Source of the DNA: Tolypocladium sp. Sup5 PDA-1
Taxonomy: Eukaryota > Ascomycota > Sordariomycetes > Hypocreales > Ophiocordycipitaceae
Reading direction: 5' to 3'
NCBI GenBank assembly: GCA_000750105.3
Contig: JPHH03000079.1
Span: 52,283 to 116,282 of the forward strand
DNA: 64,000 bases
Under the pieces are notes generated by a model. The model saw only the letters and a list, made by a program, of their open reading frames with translations, had not been told where the DNA came from and ran no database searches. Of this stretch, positions 43,234 through 55,480 are shown piece after piece (position 1 is the first letter of the stretch; each line of letters starts with the position of its first letter). Made by a program: the position numbers and the translations under genes.

Positions 43234-45454
43234 TTTAACGCTTAGAAGCGAAGATATAGCGACAAACCTATCGACGAGAGGATCAGTCAGCACGATAACA
43301 TAGAACCGTTAACTATTCTATTAATTGACGCAGACGACACTTACTTAAAGCCTAAACACTAGGCGGGAGGCCGTGTGATCAGGTACCGAACGTAGTGTTG
43401 TTTAGGAAAGGATGGCTATAGGATTGCGAACAAAATGCTAAGCACTGTTGTGTCGTTTTTTGTTAGCCATTTCTTTAATTCTTTCCTCAAAAGTCTATAG
43501 CGGTTATTTGTAGTGACCTTGCTCTGCCTCCTACCTCCTAGCTAGTCTGGAAAGGTCTTCTTCTTTTCTTTCTGCTTTTCTGGAAGCGAATGTGGTGGCT
43601 AAACAGTAGCGATTATGGGAAGAGCGGTCAAGCCATGAGGCATCTATGCCGAGTCGATTGAGTAGCGACGCGTAGGCAGGCGACTCTTGATCGGATTTCC
43701 AGCGAAGGTCTCTCTCTTTTTCCCTTTGTTTGACTTTGTATCCGCCACACAAGTTTTCCCAAGAACTAGGCGGAGGAAGAGAGGGTCGGAGATGCTAGAA
43801 AGGAGGGCGAAAACGAGGAAGAGAAGTTCAAAAACGCAAGGCACCGGTAAAAGCGAACAACAGGAGTCAACGAGGACTTCCTAGAGCGAGAGTGGGAGAG
43901 TGTGAAGAGGAAAGCGACTGTGGAAGAGGAGCGCAGTCGTGACGAGCTATGTTGGAGATGGTATGGTAGACCGGATGCGAGCTGCTGGCCGAGAGGAGGT
44001 CCCTAATTATCCTAGCAGGAGTTGTCTGGCATGAGTCAGGATGGTCGCCATCAACCCCATAGCCAGCTCAGGAAACCGAGAGCCGGCTTACTACGGACTA
44101 CGCGATTCACGATGCGAGGGCCGAAGTGGCTGTGGCATCACACGTTCCAGTCTCCCTCGGACCCCCAGCCACGGGAGGAGGCGACTCAATGAGCCGCAGT
44201 AGAAAGCCAAATGGGCCGATCAGATCCAAATGGCGGCAAATGTCACGATGATGGATGAGATATGCTGGCTTGTGAATGGCACCCCCCTACCGTCCATGTA
44301 ACGGAATGTCGCCCGGGACCCGGGACAATGGATTGCTGGCTCCTCATTCTCCTCTTCCTGCTTCTTCTCCTCCTCCTCTGCCTCACCCAGCTGCCGAGGC
44401 GTGACCGACGCACGCTTCTCTTCTGGTCTCCGGTCTCCCTCGCCGCCGCCGCCAATAGCAGCGAGAGAACGGTTAAATAGCAGGGTTCCGCATTAGGCAA
44501 GCGCCAAGCCCGGCAGCCGTGCACGAGTCGAACGCGACCAACGGAGGATTCGGTATAGGGCTGAGGCACGAGAGCTAAACCCCCCCCCAGCAGATCGCCC
44601 GCATACGAGTAGGCCCTTCGTCTTGGCCCCGCCCATCCCAGAGACCAATTGCGAGGCCGAGAAGCATTTGCGCATGATCTGCTGGTGTCATAGACAGCAT
44701 GTAGGTGGCATTAAAAGGTGTGTACTGCGTTGAGGGGGGTTAGCTATAGAAGGGATCCTCGTGAGCTATTTATGCTATAGCTTCTATCTATCGGTGCCTC
44801 GTTCTATACGGAATCTAGGCTATACCCCAAGTACTAGTCTAGCCCTAGTACATAACTGAGATCCATCCCGAATAGTGCCACCCTATGTTAGCTTTTAATT
44901 ACAAGGACTATGTTAGGCCCACGCCTCGGCTACCCGATTCGGTCTACTGTGCGTGATAGCTGGACAGGGGCACGACAGATGTCGGAGGTAGTAACCTCAA
45001 ATGCCGAACCCACTTCCATCAACCCACTTCTCCAGGATGGGAAGTTGAACGGAGAAGTTCTTCAACGGGAAACAAAAATCGAGCACTGCCTCCTCTGGTC
45101 ATCAACCCGTCGAGTCAGGACTCTCGGTTTGATTCCTCGAGCACGTGGCTTGTCGCGAATAGGTTGATCATACAGCGAAAAGAGCCAATTGAGTTGAGGA
45201 GAGTTGTCTCCTTGGTCAATCATAACCAGCTGTTGAATGGAGTTCTCCGTATGTTGCACGTCGGAGGGCCCCCGTCCATGCACTCAGTGGCTGCAACCAT
45301 CACCACGTCTTTCTTCCCAAGCGGCTTTAGTTCCCCGTCGCAAACCCTCTCCATCTCTCTCTCTCTATTTTCATCACATCAGAGGCTACAAAGGTATACA
45401 TCGAGTAGCGCTAGAGCGTAATCTACCTTTCCGTCCGCTAGCGCAATAGGAAAT
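43234..45454. other. Gene-poor, partly repeat-like region
   Basis: About 2.2 kb with short frames only. A CTA/TAG-rich patch lies near 44710-44880. T-arm-like words near 44530 and 45130 do not fold into tRNAs. No gene supported. Confidence 0.4.
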
Positions 45455-45989
45455 ATGCCTCGTGATCCTCACCGCGACGGCGGCTCCAGCATCATGGATC
45501 AACAGGCCCACCACGGCCGGCCCCAGCCGCAACAGTCTAATATAAACCAATCCTCGCATCACTCACCGTCCTCCAGTACCTACAGCACGGATGCTTCATC
45601 CATTGGGCTTGGCCTCGGCTTGGACCAACAGCAACAGCAGTAACAACAGTCCTTCGCTAATACAAGCTTCGGCTCCCTCGGCGGCGGCGGCGACTTTCTC
45701 AACCCGTCGCAGCAGCAGCCCCGCAGCAGGCCTTCGCTCAGCCCAACGTCTCCGACCCGGCCATCTTCGATCCCAGCGCCCCCTTCAGCCAGCAGCCGCC
45801 CGGCGTCGGTGCCGACGCCGCCGCGCTCGTCTTCGACTCCCAGTCGCAGTCCCAGTCGACGACGGACCTGTCACCCAGTCTCAACGACGGCGAATTCTCC
45901 CTCTTCCCATCCGAGGTCAGGGCGACCGGCCCCCTCTTCGAGCAGTCGAGCCTCAACCCTAACGACCTCGAGATATTCCCTACTAGGTA
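45455..45989 (+). pseudogene. N-terminal fragment of a Gln/Ser-rich transcription factor
   Basis: MPRDPHRDGGSSIMDQQAHHG begins a disordered, Gln/Ser-rich sequence with TDASSIGLGLGLDQQQQQ. A TAA (45641-45643) interrupts the poly-Gln run, which one C-to-T change of CAA would explain. The frame then shifts by one base near 45720, where the other frame continues AFAQPNVSDPAIFDP..PFSQQPPGVG and ends at 45987-45989. The build recalls the N-terminal region of calcineurin-responsive (Crz1-like) C2H2 factors, but the zinc fingers are missing and the match is by style only. Probably a truncated, dead copy. Confidence 0.45.
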
Positions 45990-46412
45990 GGCAACAGGTA
46001 AGTAACTTATGGCCCAGTCAGCGCCAGAACAGCGAGCTTTCCTCTCAGAACGCACAAAACGCCGGCATAATCGTGCGTTGAGCGTTGGATAACTACCTCT
46101 ATCCAGACAAGAAGGATAATATCCCCCATTGTAGATGGCTCGGGCGCCAATTGTGTGTGTCGCAGCTTGTCGTTTACACCTTTTATGGCACTGCACTTGT
46201 AGGTCAGATACTCGACCGTGGAACGGCCATTATCAGCCGCGAGCGCAAGAGCCAATACGAGGGCATTTGGCAAAACTGTATGATCCGAGCAGGTCTGAAA
46301 CATTGCCCGATAATTCTGCAGGGGCAAGTTCCCAGCGAGACTAAAGACTTGTCATATGGCACCGCGCTGTTGTAAACTTGTATATAATTCCCTGCATCAG
46401 CCCAAATTCCAA
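45990..46412. other. Intergenic
   Basis: Nothing recognised between the relic and the 3' end of the GPI-type protein gene. Confidence 0.4.
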
Positions 46413-47237
46413 TCATGAACAAGACGCAAGCATCAAGCTGCTAAGAAGGCAAGCCGCCGCCAGCGCCGTCTGCACAGGACGGCCAACTTCAGCAGCACCA
46501 GTGCTCTCGTGCGGTATGCTCCTCGTCGAAGTTGGAGTCGGCTGGGCCAGGCTCGCCGCATGGCTAGAAATGCTGCTCGCCACGGCTTTGTCGACCTTGA
46601 CCGCACAGGGGTTGCCTTGCCTGCCGGTATCGCCAACCACGGTCGGACACGACGTGGACGATGTCGTCGCACTGGGTGTGATATCAACCACTGCACCGAC
46701 GATCGGGCACTCGGGCACCTGCAGAATGTCGGGCGTCTTGCCCTTCCCGGCGTCTTCCCATCCAGATGCGCCGGGAACTGTTTCCCAGTCTCCTTCGACG
46801 CCGAACATCAGGCCTCCAGTGATGATAGAGTTGGGATAATCGCACCGCTCAATAAGGCCGTCCCAAACGACACTCCAGCTTAACATGTACCTCTCCCCGC
46901 GCCTCTTGCGTTTGATCCACGCCGTGACGTTGTTGGTAGCGACAAAGATGACGGGCCCTGTCGCCTCGTCCGGGACCACGAACGTTCCCGAGCCGAAATC
47001 GAGGCCGGTCGGGAGGTTGCCACCGGTGTACGGCATAATAATCCAGGAGAGGGTGTAGTTGCCGAGGATCCCGAGGGCCGTCGCGTTTTGTATGGCCAGG
47101 GCGACGGGGAAGTCGGCCGATGGCTTGTACGTCTCATTGCGTGGAAAGATGACGTCGATTTCCAAGTGCTTTGTCTCCTGTACAACCGTTGCGAGCGCCA
47201 GTGCCATGAATCCCCAGACAACATGGAGAGGCGCCAT
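46413..47237 (-). CDS. Secreted, probably GPI-anchored protein (DUF7136-like)
   Basis: A single exon of 274 residues. MAPLHVVWGFMALALATVV is a signal peptide. IDVIFPRNETYKPSADFPVALAIQN begins the conserved domain, and LSWSVVWDGL and a cysteine pair lie further on; this order is that of the fungal secreted DUF7136 proteins as I remember them. A Ser/Thr-rich stalk (about 195-250) and a hydrophobic end (TALAAACLLSSLMLAS) after a small-residue site fit GPI anchoring at the cell wall or membrane. Three N-glycosylation sequons are visible (NET, NAT, NYT). The function is unknown. It opens the secreted-protein region of the window. Confidence 0.72.
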   Translation of the reverse strand: MAPLHVVWGFMALALATVVQETKHLEIDVIFPRNETYKPSADFPVALAIQNATALGILGNYTLSWIIMPYTGGNLPTGLDFGSGTFVVPDEATGPVIFVATNNVTAWIKRKRRGERYMLSWSVVWDGLIERCDYPNSIITGGLMFGVEGDWETVPGASGWEDAGKGKTPDILQVPECPIVGAVVDITPSATTSSTSCPTVVGDTGRQGNPCAVKVDKAVASSISSHAASLAQPTPTSTRSIPHESTGAAEVGRPVQTALAAACLLSSLMLASCS

Positions 47238-48119
47238 CTTCAGCTACTCTTCGAGACGTCTGTGGCTGTGGGCTCGGAATTCTTCTTGTTAATCAGGGTT
47301 TCGTTCTAAACCTCCGAACCAAGAGAAAGCGGCCGAAAATCGTTGAGTGGCCCTGTCAAGGAGGCGTCGGGAGTTATCTACGAAGTAACATCAGGAATGT
47401 CCTGAAGCGCCAGCACGTGCCACAGGGGCACGTCGCACAACGCTAAGATAAGACACAAGACCACGATGACTGTCGTCCAATAGCTTTGACACTGTAGATG
47501 GATGCCTGGACGAATCCTTCCGTACGGGCCCTCTATCAAGCCACCAACTCCGTGGATTGAGGCGCAGAGCAGGCTCACTCGTCGTGTCGCCGTCCGTGGG
47601 TCCTGTCAATCGGTGCCCGATTGTTAAGAGGCTGGCGCAGCGCGTGCAGCTCGCTGGCCCGTTGTATTCGCGTATCGGGCCGGTAGGCATTGTAGCACTT
47701 GCATGTTCGGCCTATCGCCGTCGTCGCCCGCGCCGTTGTTCGTCACCGCTGCTGCCGACTTGTATACTATGTGGCGTCGGTGGGTATTTACCCCGTACTC
47801 TAGAGATACTAATTGGGGGTCACGATGACGATTTACTCGTCTCATTGAAAATAGGGACCTATTCGTACCTTTCCTATCTAAGAGCTTATTCAAGTCTTTA
47901 CGCATAAAGAGTACTTCACTAGTCCGTACTATGTCTTATTTCCCCCACGCGCGGTACAGGAAAACCATGTACTACCTTAAAACGAAAACGATTCCATAAT
48001 ATTGCGATATATAGTGACATTATCAAATTATCGCAGCGGACAATAGTGTTGCCCATTGCATAGCACATGTTGCGTCGTACCTCGATGGAACAAGAACCGT
48101 CGCCTGATCATTTCTCCTC
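47238..48119. other. Intergenic
   Basis: AT-rich in its right half. Frames of 66-116 codons without motifs. It holds the 5' flank of the DUF7136-like gene and the 3' flank of the chitinase gene. Confidence 0.4.
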
Positions 48120-51100
48120 TCAGTCGCCTTTCTTTGGCCAAGGCACGATTTTTGGAGGCTTGTGTCCCTTCGGCACGGCTTTGAAGGGGCGGGAAAATGG
48201 CATGACAGGAGGCTTATTGCATGGCCAGGAGTAGTAGTCATTCTTGGTCAACCGCCAATTGTTCCTGATCTCGTCCATGCCGCACATGGGGATGTCGATG
48301 ACGCCGGGGGCCTGGATCATATTGTCGGTGGAGATCCAGTCCCACATCTTGTCGAAGTGATCGCTTTTGCTGAAATCTGGCCATGTGGACGCCTCAGAAG
48401 GGTTAGGCCAGCCGACTTTCTTGCGAGACACGATACTGCTCAGAGAAAGGCTTGGTTAGCCACAGTAGGACGCGACAAGAGAGCCTACCACCGTCCTCTC
48501 CCACGTGCAAATCGCAAAATGATCAGGTTGTCAGGCTTAGAAAGGGGAGGGTATGAGGGTCAAACACACCTCCCTGCCAAGTCCACCATTCGTAGACCTC
48601 CCCAGTGTTCGCCTGTGAGCTCGGAGAACCCATTCAAGTTCTCCCCGTTAGCCCACACGCACTTCTCGCTCCAGTGAGCCCCGCGCTCCGAGCAGTCCAT
48701 GGCGCTGTCGCCGGGCCGAATGAGGTAATACCGCTTGCCGTCGACACAGACCTTGCTGCTCTCGTCTGGGATGAGGCGGACCTCAACCGTGCTATCACAG
48801 TTGCTGTCTGTGTCCACGAGGACCGGACTCCAGCCTTTCTGCCGCCAGAGGAACGGGATGAGCATGGCGTAGAAGGTTTTCATCACTACATCGCACCGTG
48901 GTCAGCATGCGCTCATGAACGGAAGAGATGGCTCAAAACGACGAAATAAGGACAAGATGGAGGGGGTTTAGCAGCGGCCGCGTGTGTGTTTGTGAATTCT
49001 TACTTCGATCTTCCAGGTCCAGCTTGCCAGTCGGCCTCGCATCCATCAACTTGCCGCCGCTAATGGATTTTTGAAGCATCGCAATGCCGGCATCGCTGCC
49101 ACTGAAGGCCTGCTTCGATACCTCGGTCAGGTACGCCTTGAAACCTCGGACGATCACCAAGAGCTGGGCGCTCATGCTCGTGTCGCTCGCTGGTTTCGGG
49201 TTAAAGTTTTTAACCATGGTAACAGAGAAGGCGAGGACAAGTCCGATGGCCTCCTTGGCATTGTCGGTGGCGTCCACGTGCGCCACAGCCCAAGGAGTAT
49301 GTCGAAAGAAGTTAGTAAAAAAGGGACCTGCGACAGCCGCTATGCCAAAGCTGACGATGTCTAAGATAATGTTCAGACCAATGGGCACTTTAGGCTCTGG
49401 TGCAAAGGTATTGACAAAGCTGGTGAGAACGCCATTGACCTCGAGCGTCTGTTGGCCGTCCTGGACGCCTTCGTACAGGTTAAGAAACATGTTGCTCATA
49501 GAAACGAAGCCGTTGAGAATGAAGGCCGCAGCTGGACCCGTGTCGTCTCCTTGTATGCAGTCCCGGAAGGCGTGGCACCCGTTCTCGGCGGCTAGGATAT
49601 CGCAGTCCATGTTCGAGGGCCCATGGAAGAAGTCGCTGATCATTCTGGGGTAGCCCTGCTTGTCGGAGCCCTTGTTCTTCTGGTAGTGGTCCATGGCCGC
49701 GTCCCAAGCTTCGTCGGCGCACAGCTGCTCCCACCGCCACTGGGTTCCCACCTCCGTCTTCGTGGTAGTGGCACCAGCGGAGCGGCAGTTCTTGCTAAGC
49801 CAGCACTGCTTATTATTGTCGCCCGGCGTGAAGGTGGCTAGGTCGACGGCCCAGTCCGTGGTGCCGGCAAAGTTAAGCCCCTTCCACTTTGCCTTGCGAT
49901 TCTCCTTGTTGAAATCGTCCATGTACGCGACCCAGTTCGTGTGGTTGTACACGAGGATCTGCGTCTCGCTGTTGTCAGTGAACGTTTGGATGCCGCTGTT
50001 GTCGCGCTTCGGCGAGTTAGGCGTGCCGGTCATGTTGACTGACCCGATGATCTCTTCGATTTCGGCGTTGGAAATGTACCCGTTTGTGTTAGTGCAGCGC
50101 CCCTTTGTGGCCGACGACTCCGGCCCAGTGAAGCCGCACTGCGGACCCGTGCAACCGGCTTTGGTCATCTGAAAGGACCGGCCGTACGAGGCGACGCCTA
50201 CCACGATCTTATTCGAGGGCACGCCCGCCTTGGTAATCATAGAGAGCGAGTTCAACGTCTCGGTCATGTTAATATGGGAGCGCAAGCAGCTTTCGCCGCC
50301 ACAGCCCGGCATAGACCACTTGGCGCCGTAGTCCCACTGGCCATGCAGATCGTATGTCATAAAGACGATGTAATCCACGATTTTGGATATGTCCTCGATA
50401 GGAAATTTCTGGAGGTACCAATACGAAGCTAAAAGACCTAGTTAGAGACAGTGAATCCATTTCAATAATGACAAGGCATAGGCCTACCGGGTGCTGCAAT
50501 AGAAAGAGACTTATCCTTGCCCAACTTTTGACGGAGGAGCTTTAGAAGCTCAACATACGCCTTTCCGTCGAAGGGATCGGCTGCCGGGATCCCCGGGATG
50601 TCTTGAGCGCCAGGGTACTCTTGTTGGAGTTAGTCTCCCTGAATGCAAACAGCGAATTAGGACCGTTTTGACAAGCAACTCACCCCAATCAAGATCAATG
50701 CCGTCCATTTTGTTGGCGCTATCATCGCGTCAATTAGAGCTTCTCAATGCCCTTCCATCACCTTGGAGCAACTTACATGATAAAATTGGCTAGGTTTGTC
50801 GCCAGCTTCTCACGGTTCTCAGGCTTCACGCCCTCGCGGAAGATCCAGTAGCTTGTTGGCTCCGTCGAAGCCGCCCAGCCACCAAAAGCCGCGACCTTAC
50901 GGTGGCCCGTCATGCCCTTGAACTTATCCCATTGCTCCTGGACCTGGGCGGTCGAGACGGCGAAACCGGCAGTCACGTCGACGAAGGCGAAGTGGATATG
51001 CGTGATGGACTTGCTCATCTGCGTGACATCCATGTGTAGGCAGCTACGGTTATAGTTCCAGGCCTCGAAATAGCCAAGCGTCATCTGCTGGTCCGGTCCT

Positions 51101-52608
51101 ACCTTATTATTGACGATATCCATGCCGCAGTTGGAGATACACCCGTTCTGACCGGGCTTGGAGGTGCCGGGCGGGCCGAGAGATGCCTCGATGCAGAAGC
51201 CCTCGGTGGTGCCGCACTGGCCCCAGACGTTGCAGCAAGCCTTCAACGGGCACGGGTTCAGGCCAGGCAGCTGTAGGGGGGGGAGGGGTTTCTTCGTGCC
51301 CGGGACCTGGGGGCCGCACTTGGCGTTGGCGACGGGCGCCGGCATTGGCGGCGTGCCAGGACTTAGACAGATGTACATGGCCGGGAATAGACTCTTACAC
51401 CCAGCAAAGCCCCATGTGTTTTTGTTTAGCTCTTCAATATCGTTTTCCTTTAAATTATTCGCAGCGGCGATCTTGGCGCAAGTGTCTCCCTTAAGCACCG
51501 TGTACGAGAGGCAAGACCCGTCTAAGTTCTTCTTTGGCCGCATGTCCGGCAGAGGGCCGGAGGTACAGCAGACCCACTGGCCGGCCACAATGCTTGAGCA
51601 GAATTTAGAATCCGAGTGCAGCTTGGTAAAGTCGTTGGGCGAGAGATGGCATTTGCTGGCCAGCGTGCCGCAGCCATCACCAGAGACCGCTTGTATAACC
51701 TCGCAGTCGCCCCGGCGACCTAGCTGCATGGCCTTGCGCCTGGAGTGGATAGTTGAAGATGAAGCCCAGCGTCTCTGTGTGCCATTCTGTCCGGAAAGGG
51801 CATCGGTGGAGACGTATGCGATGTGTATGGCCTCCGTCTTACTAGAGCCATCAACATCCACGCTTGTAACGCATCGGCTCTCTGCCCACGTCTTAACCAA
51901 GTCCTGCACCGCAAACACGGAGTCGAGCCCGCCCCCTCCGTCAACCACGACCCCTGCTATAGAGTCGGCGTTGCGACCTTCGCCGCATAGCTGGAAGAGG
52001 GCAGTTTGGGCCAGATCCGAGCCTGAGGCAACGTAGTCGTCCAGCTTCTGCATCAGAGTGGCAGCAATGCCTTGCTTCTGTACATCACCGCCGACGTAGA
52101 CGCCGACGGTGGAGTCGCCGCGCTTTGCAAAGTAGACAGTCTGGTTGGCGTCCGAGTGGTGTATGTCGAGGTATTTGGCCTGTAACTCCTTGATTGCGGT
52201 AGATATATCGTTGGCGAAGTCAGGGAGCTTGGTTTTGGCTGAAGACTGTATAAAGCTGACCTCCGACCGTATATAGATGCCCTCGGCTACTCTCTTCTGC
52301 AGATCTCGCACGCGGTTCTGGACTTCGCGGCCGCGCGAAGATAGACAGGCGTGAAAGACAGAATCAGTACTGTCGTTAGAGAGCGGTATATGCACCGGCA
52401 GGCTGAGTAGCATAGTGTCGTTTTTACACCAGTTGAGGTCATTGTTGCTAACGAAGCGCGTCCAGTTGCTGGGCTTGGGCCCCGTAACCGAACATAACTC
52501 TGGGCATTCATAGAGACCGGCGGCTCGGAAGTGGACGGTATCGGCGGCCAAGGCACCTCTCAGAACGAAACTGAGGGCAGCCGCTGCCAGCATCGGGTTG
52601 TCCAACAT
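48120..52608 (-). CDS. GH18 chitinase with LysM and hevein modules (killer-toxin-subunit-like)
   Basis: Exons 50777-52608, 50684-50718, 50488-50619, 49004-50428, 48570-48885 and 48120-48435 join in phase to 1351 residues. A signal peptide (1-21) is followed by a large N-terminal region (22-300), two LysM-like segments (about 302-348 and 366-416), a hevein-type chitin-binding module (about 453-495; CCNVWGQCGTTEGFC), then GH18 (about 508-870). MDGIDLDWEYPG (615-626) holds the intact DxxDxDxE motif, with Glu623 as acid. The catalytic motif is split by an intron. The C-terminal 480 residues contain two hydrophobic stretches (GLNIILDIVSFGIAAVAGPFF, EAIGLVLAFSVTMV). Dibasic sites lie before the first LysM. 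This is the layout of fungal subgroup-C chitinases, related to the alpha/beta subunit of yeast zymocin. It should bind and cut chitin outside the cell. Confidence 0.9.
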
Positions 52609-54117
52609 GATGCCCCAAGGGTCTGAAGTTTACAGGCTGGCTAGCCTTAACGAAATTGGTATTATCCTGGAAAAGAGGGAACGAGCTGGCTGGCCGAGGA
52701 TTGCATGAGGACTTGCCCTGTGACCTTGTCTCGGTTTATAGTTATCTTCTGCGTGTGTCTGGCTTTGCTGAACTCCCTCCGCCCTCAGACTGATCAGACA
52801 CCAAAGCCAATACGGAGCACGTCCGGGTCCCATAGTCATACGGAAGCACGTTCGACACCCATAAGGCCCGATTCCGCCGAGGATAACACCATGCGTTCTA
52901 GACTATTGTTCATGGCAGGTGATGTCTTGGAAGAAATATCAAAAGTTCCATGAGGCTACAACCCATTGCTATCGTACCGTAAGCGTACATCACAAATGGA
53001 TCTGTATAGTCCCATTTGCCCCTCTGCCGACTTTGTTGCCTGAATCAAGACAGGGTTCCATATTAGCTACGGTTATCTGCAGCCGCAATGGCGACAATAC
53101 TTTTCATGAGCTTTCTCCTATGGTTCTAGAAGGACTGTATCTGTCAAGGCACTGAGGAGTCAAAGACAGGGCGCCACCAACGGAGTTGAAATGTCACAAC
53201 CAACAGAGATAAGGATCCGTTACTGTACAAGGTTCAATCGGCGATGGCGGGGACATCAGATGACACTGTTCAAGCCACATGCGTAAACGGCGAGGATCTA
53301 CTTCGTAGCCGAAAACATACTAATTCATTTGGGAATCGAGCCTGTTGGTCGCGACAATTGAAGCCGCGCACTGCCCTTGTCAACCATCGCTGCCTAACAT
53401 AGCCACGGCACATGACACAATTCTGTCATTTAAGTTGACCCAATGGGGTCGGGTTGAAACATGAAAACACGTACTGCTCAATTTAAAAAAAAACCGCATT
53501 GGAGCTCTAAACCAATAACAAGGGCGGGCGTCGGCGTGTGGTGTTAACATAGCCAGCAGGCAGCCGTTTGACTACAACACGAGGACAATTAGCGGAGCCA
53601 TGTTGAAGGAAATGCGTGTACGAATGCCGCCTCAAATTTGTATTTATTCTCTATAATACGCGTTAACCGCAATTATAAGACAGTCTTTGATACACGCGCG
53701 CTTGATCGAGCTAGGGAGAGTAGAACAGTGAGTGATCAATAGCGGTTTTGCAACGAATGTGGCTGCATGGAGTTTGGCGTATTGTGTATGTTTAAAACCT
53801 GGTCGCGTCATATGGCTATCCTCTCAAACCGCCACCTTTTATGTGTGGTGTTAGTTGCGGGCCCTATGGCATCTTCGAGTTGGGCGGGGAGTATATGCAA
53901 ATATATCTGATTGTAGTAGCCGAAATCCGGCATACGTACGGACTAGTCTCTTTGAAGCAATATTTTATCTTTCGTCTTTGGTCCATCGGTCTAAATTGAC
54001 ATGCTTCCTATGATATCCTAGTTTGCAAAGAGTCAGCTTGTGGGGGCTATATTACTTCTTCCCCAAGCTGTCGACTGCTCTCTTGGCCCCCCTTTACGTA
54101 TTGTGAACAGCGAATTC
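52609..54117. other. Shared upstream region of the chitinase and LysM genes
   Basis: A 1.5-kb divergent region, AT-rich in its right half. No gene is supported. On the minus strand TATAAA at 52735-52740 lies about 127 bp before the chitinase ATG and could be its TATA box. Confidence 0.45.
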
Positions 54118-54123
54118 TATATA
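54118..54123 (+). promoter_or_regulatory. TATA box of the LysM gene
   Basis: TATATA lies about 98 bp before the ATG at 54222, in an otherwise mixed leader. Confidence 0.45.
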
Positions 54124-54221
54124 CAAACAAATCGGCCCAGCCACTAGAACCGTTGACGCCATACAAGCAACGTGCCGTCTTACCCGCTCATTTCGTCTTA
54201 CGCCACGCCAGCCAGTCCAAC

Positions 54222-54883
54222 ATGCGTACTTCTATCGCCAGCGTTGCCGTCACGGCTTTCATGGCCGCCGGTGTCCTCGCTGGGTCGGTACCGGCGTATA
54301 ACCATGATCCCAAGACCCCAGATAACTGCAACATGTGGTTTGACAACGAGGGAAGATTCTCGTGCATGACCATCCCGTTTCTGGCGGAGATCACTCGCGA
54401 GCAGTATCTAGCCTGGGTAAGCCGTGCCTCCCCGGGTGCTGCCGTGCTTCCCGCACCGACCTAGTCGAGAATATGTCCCAACGGCTAACAACACGACAGA
54501 ACCCTTCACTTGACAAAGATACGTGTACGCCATTCAACATACATCAGTCATACTGCGTCGGTGTCTGCGAAAGGAACTGCACCACCGGCACCCTTGCCAG
54601 TATGGCGACTTCGTCCGCGCTGGACAGCGCCTTTTTAACAACCGCCACGATCAGTAATTCGACCGGCACCTCTGCTAGTGCCCCTCCCGTGGCCACGCCG
54701 ACGCCTGTCCAGGACGGCATGGTCAAGGGCTGCAAGGCCTTCACCCTTGTCACCAAGGGCCTAACCTGCAGGGATATCGCGAACCAGTATGGCCTTGAGG
54801 TGTCCAAGTTAGTCTCGTTCAACCCAGCTTTCAAGGATGACTGCTCGAACCTATTGCCGGGTTCCTACGCCTGTGTAGGCTAG
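54222..54883 (+). CDS. Secreted two-LysM protein (LysM effector type)
   Basis: Exons 54222-54416 and 54500-54883 (83-nt intron with a GGCTAAC branch site) give 192 residues. MRTSIASVAVTAFMAAGVLA is a signal peptide. The first LysM-like part runs from CNMWFDNEGRFSC through YLAWNPSLDKDTC to SYCV, and the second from CKAFTLVTKGLTCRDIA through LVSFNPAF to SYAC, near the end. A Thr/Ser/Pro linker joins them. There is no catalytic domain. Such proteins bind chitin oligomers outside the cell and either shield hyphae or hide chitin from hosts; which applies here is unknown. It is divergently paired with the chitinase, an arrangement known for subgroup-C chitinases. Confidence 0.85.
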
Positions 54884-55480
54884 GTAAATGCATATAGACG
54901 CTGACTGGACTGCCGACTTGAACAGCTCTGCCGAACTATGGTACTATGTTGGGGACAGTTAGTGGCCCTAAGGCAGAGAGTCGGCAGGGGAGCTCGACAA
55001 CGAGAAGAGGCACGTGTGAGGGCCTGTTTTGAAGGCTGCCCGTGCAGCCCCCTTTAGTTACGAGACAGCTCGTTCTTTTCGCTTTTCATTACATTTCAAA
55101 CAGCTTTGTCTCATTCATCTCTGACGCAGAGTACTCACTGCTCCGTTAGGCAGAGACTATCATCTCCATATCTTGTGCCGTGCAGTCCGGATCCCGATAT
55201 TTTTGCTCTCTGGACGCATCGCCGCTGTCATAGATGCCGGCTCAGGCACTACTCAGAGGCTGCTCACCCGTGGCTCCGGGAGCTCCTGTGTTCCTCAGGC
55301 TTGCTCTATAGCTGGAGTGGGAATAAAAGCTCAAACAATAATGGCGCTAAGTATATGTAGGGTCGGAGATATTAACCTCTTGAAGGTTAGATATTGATGA
55401 GCGGAACCATTATATTAATAGTGCACCTAAGGGCTAGTATACTCTCTTCCTTATCTCCACGTAAAGTCATCCACCTCGCT
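54884..55480. other. Intergenic
   Basis: No gene seen between the LysM gene and the ankyrin relic. Confidence 0.4.

Noticed and set aside
44500..45160. T-arm-like words near 44530 and 45130
   Set aside because: No matching acceptor, D or anticodon arms could be paired, so not tRNA genes.
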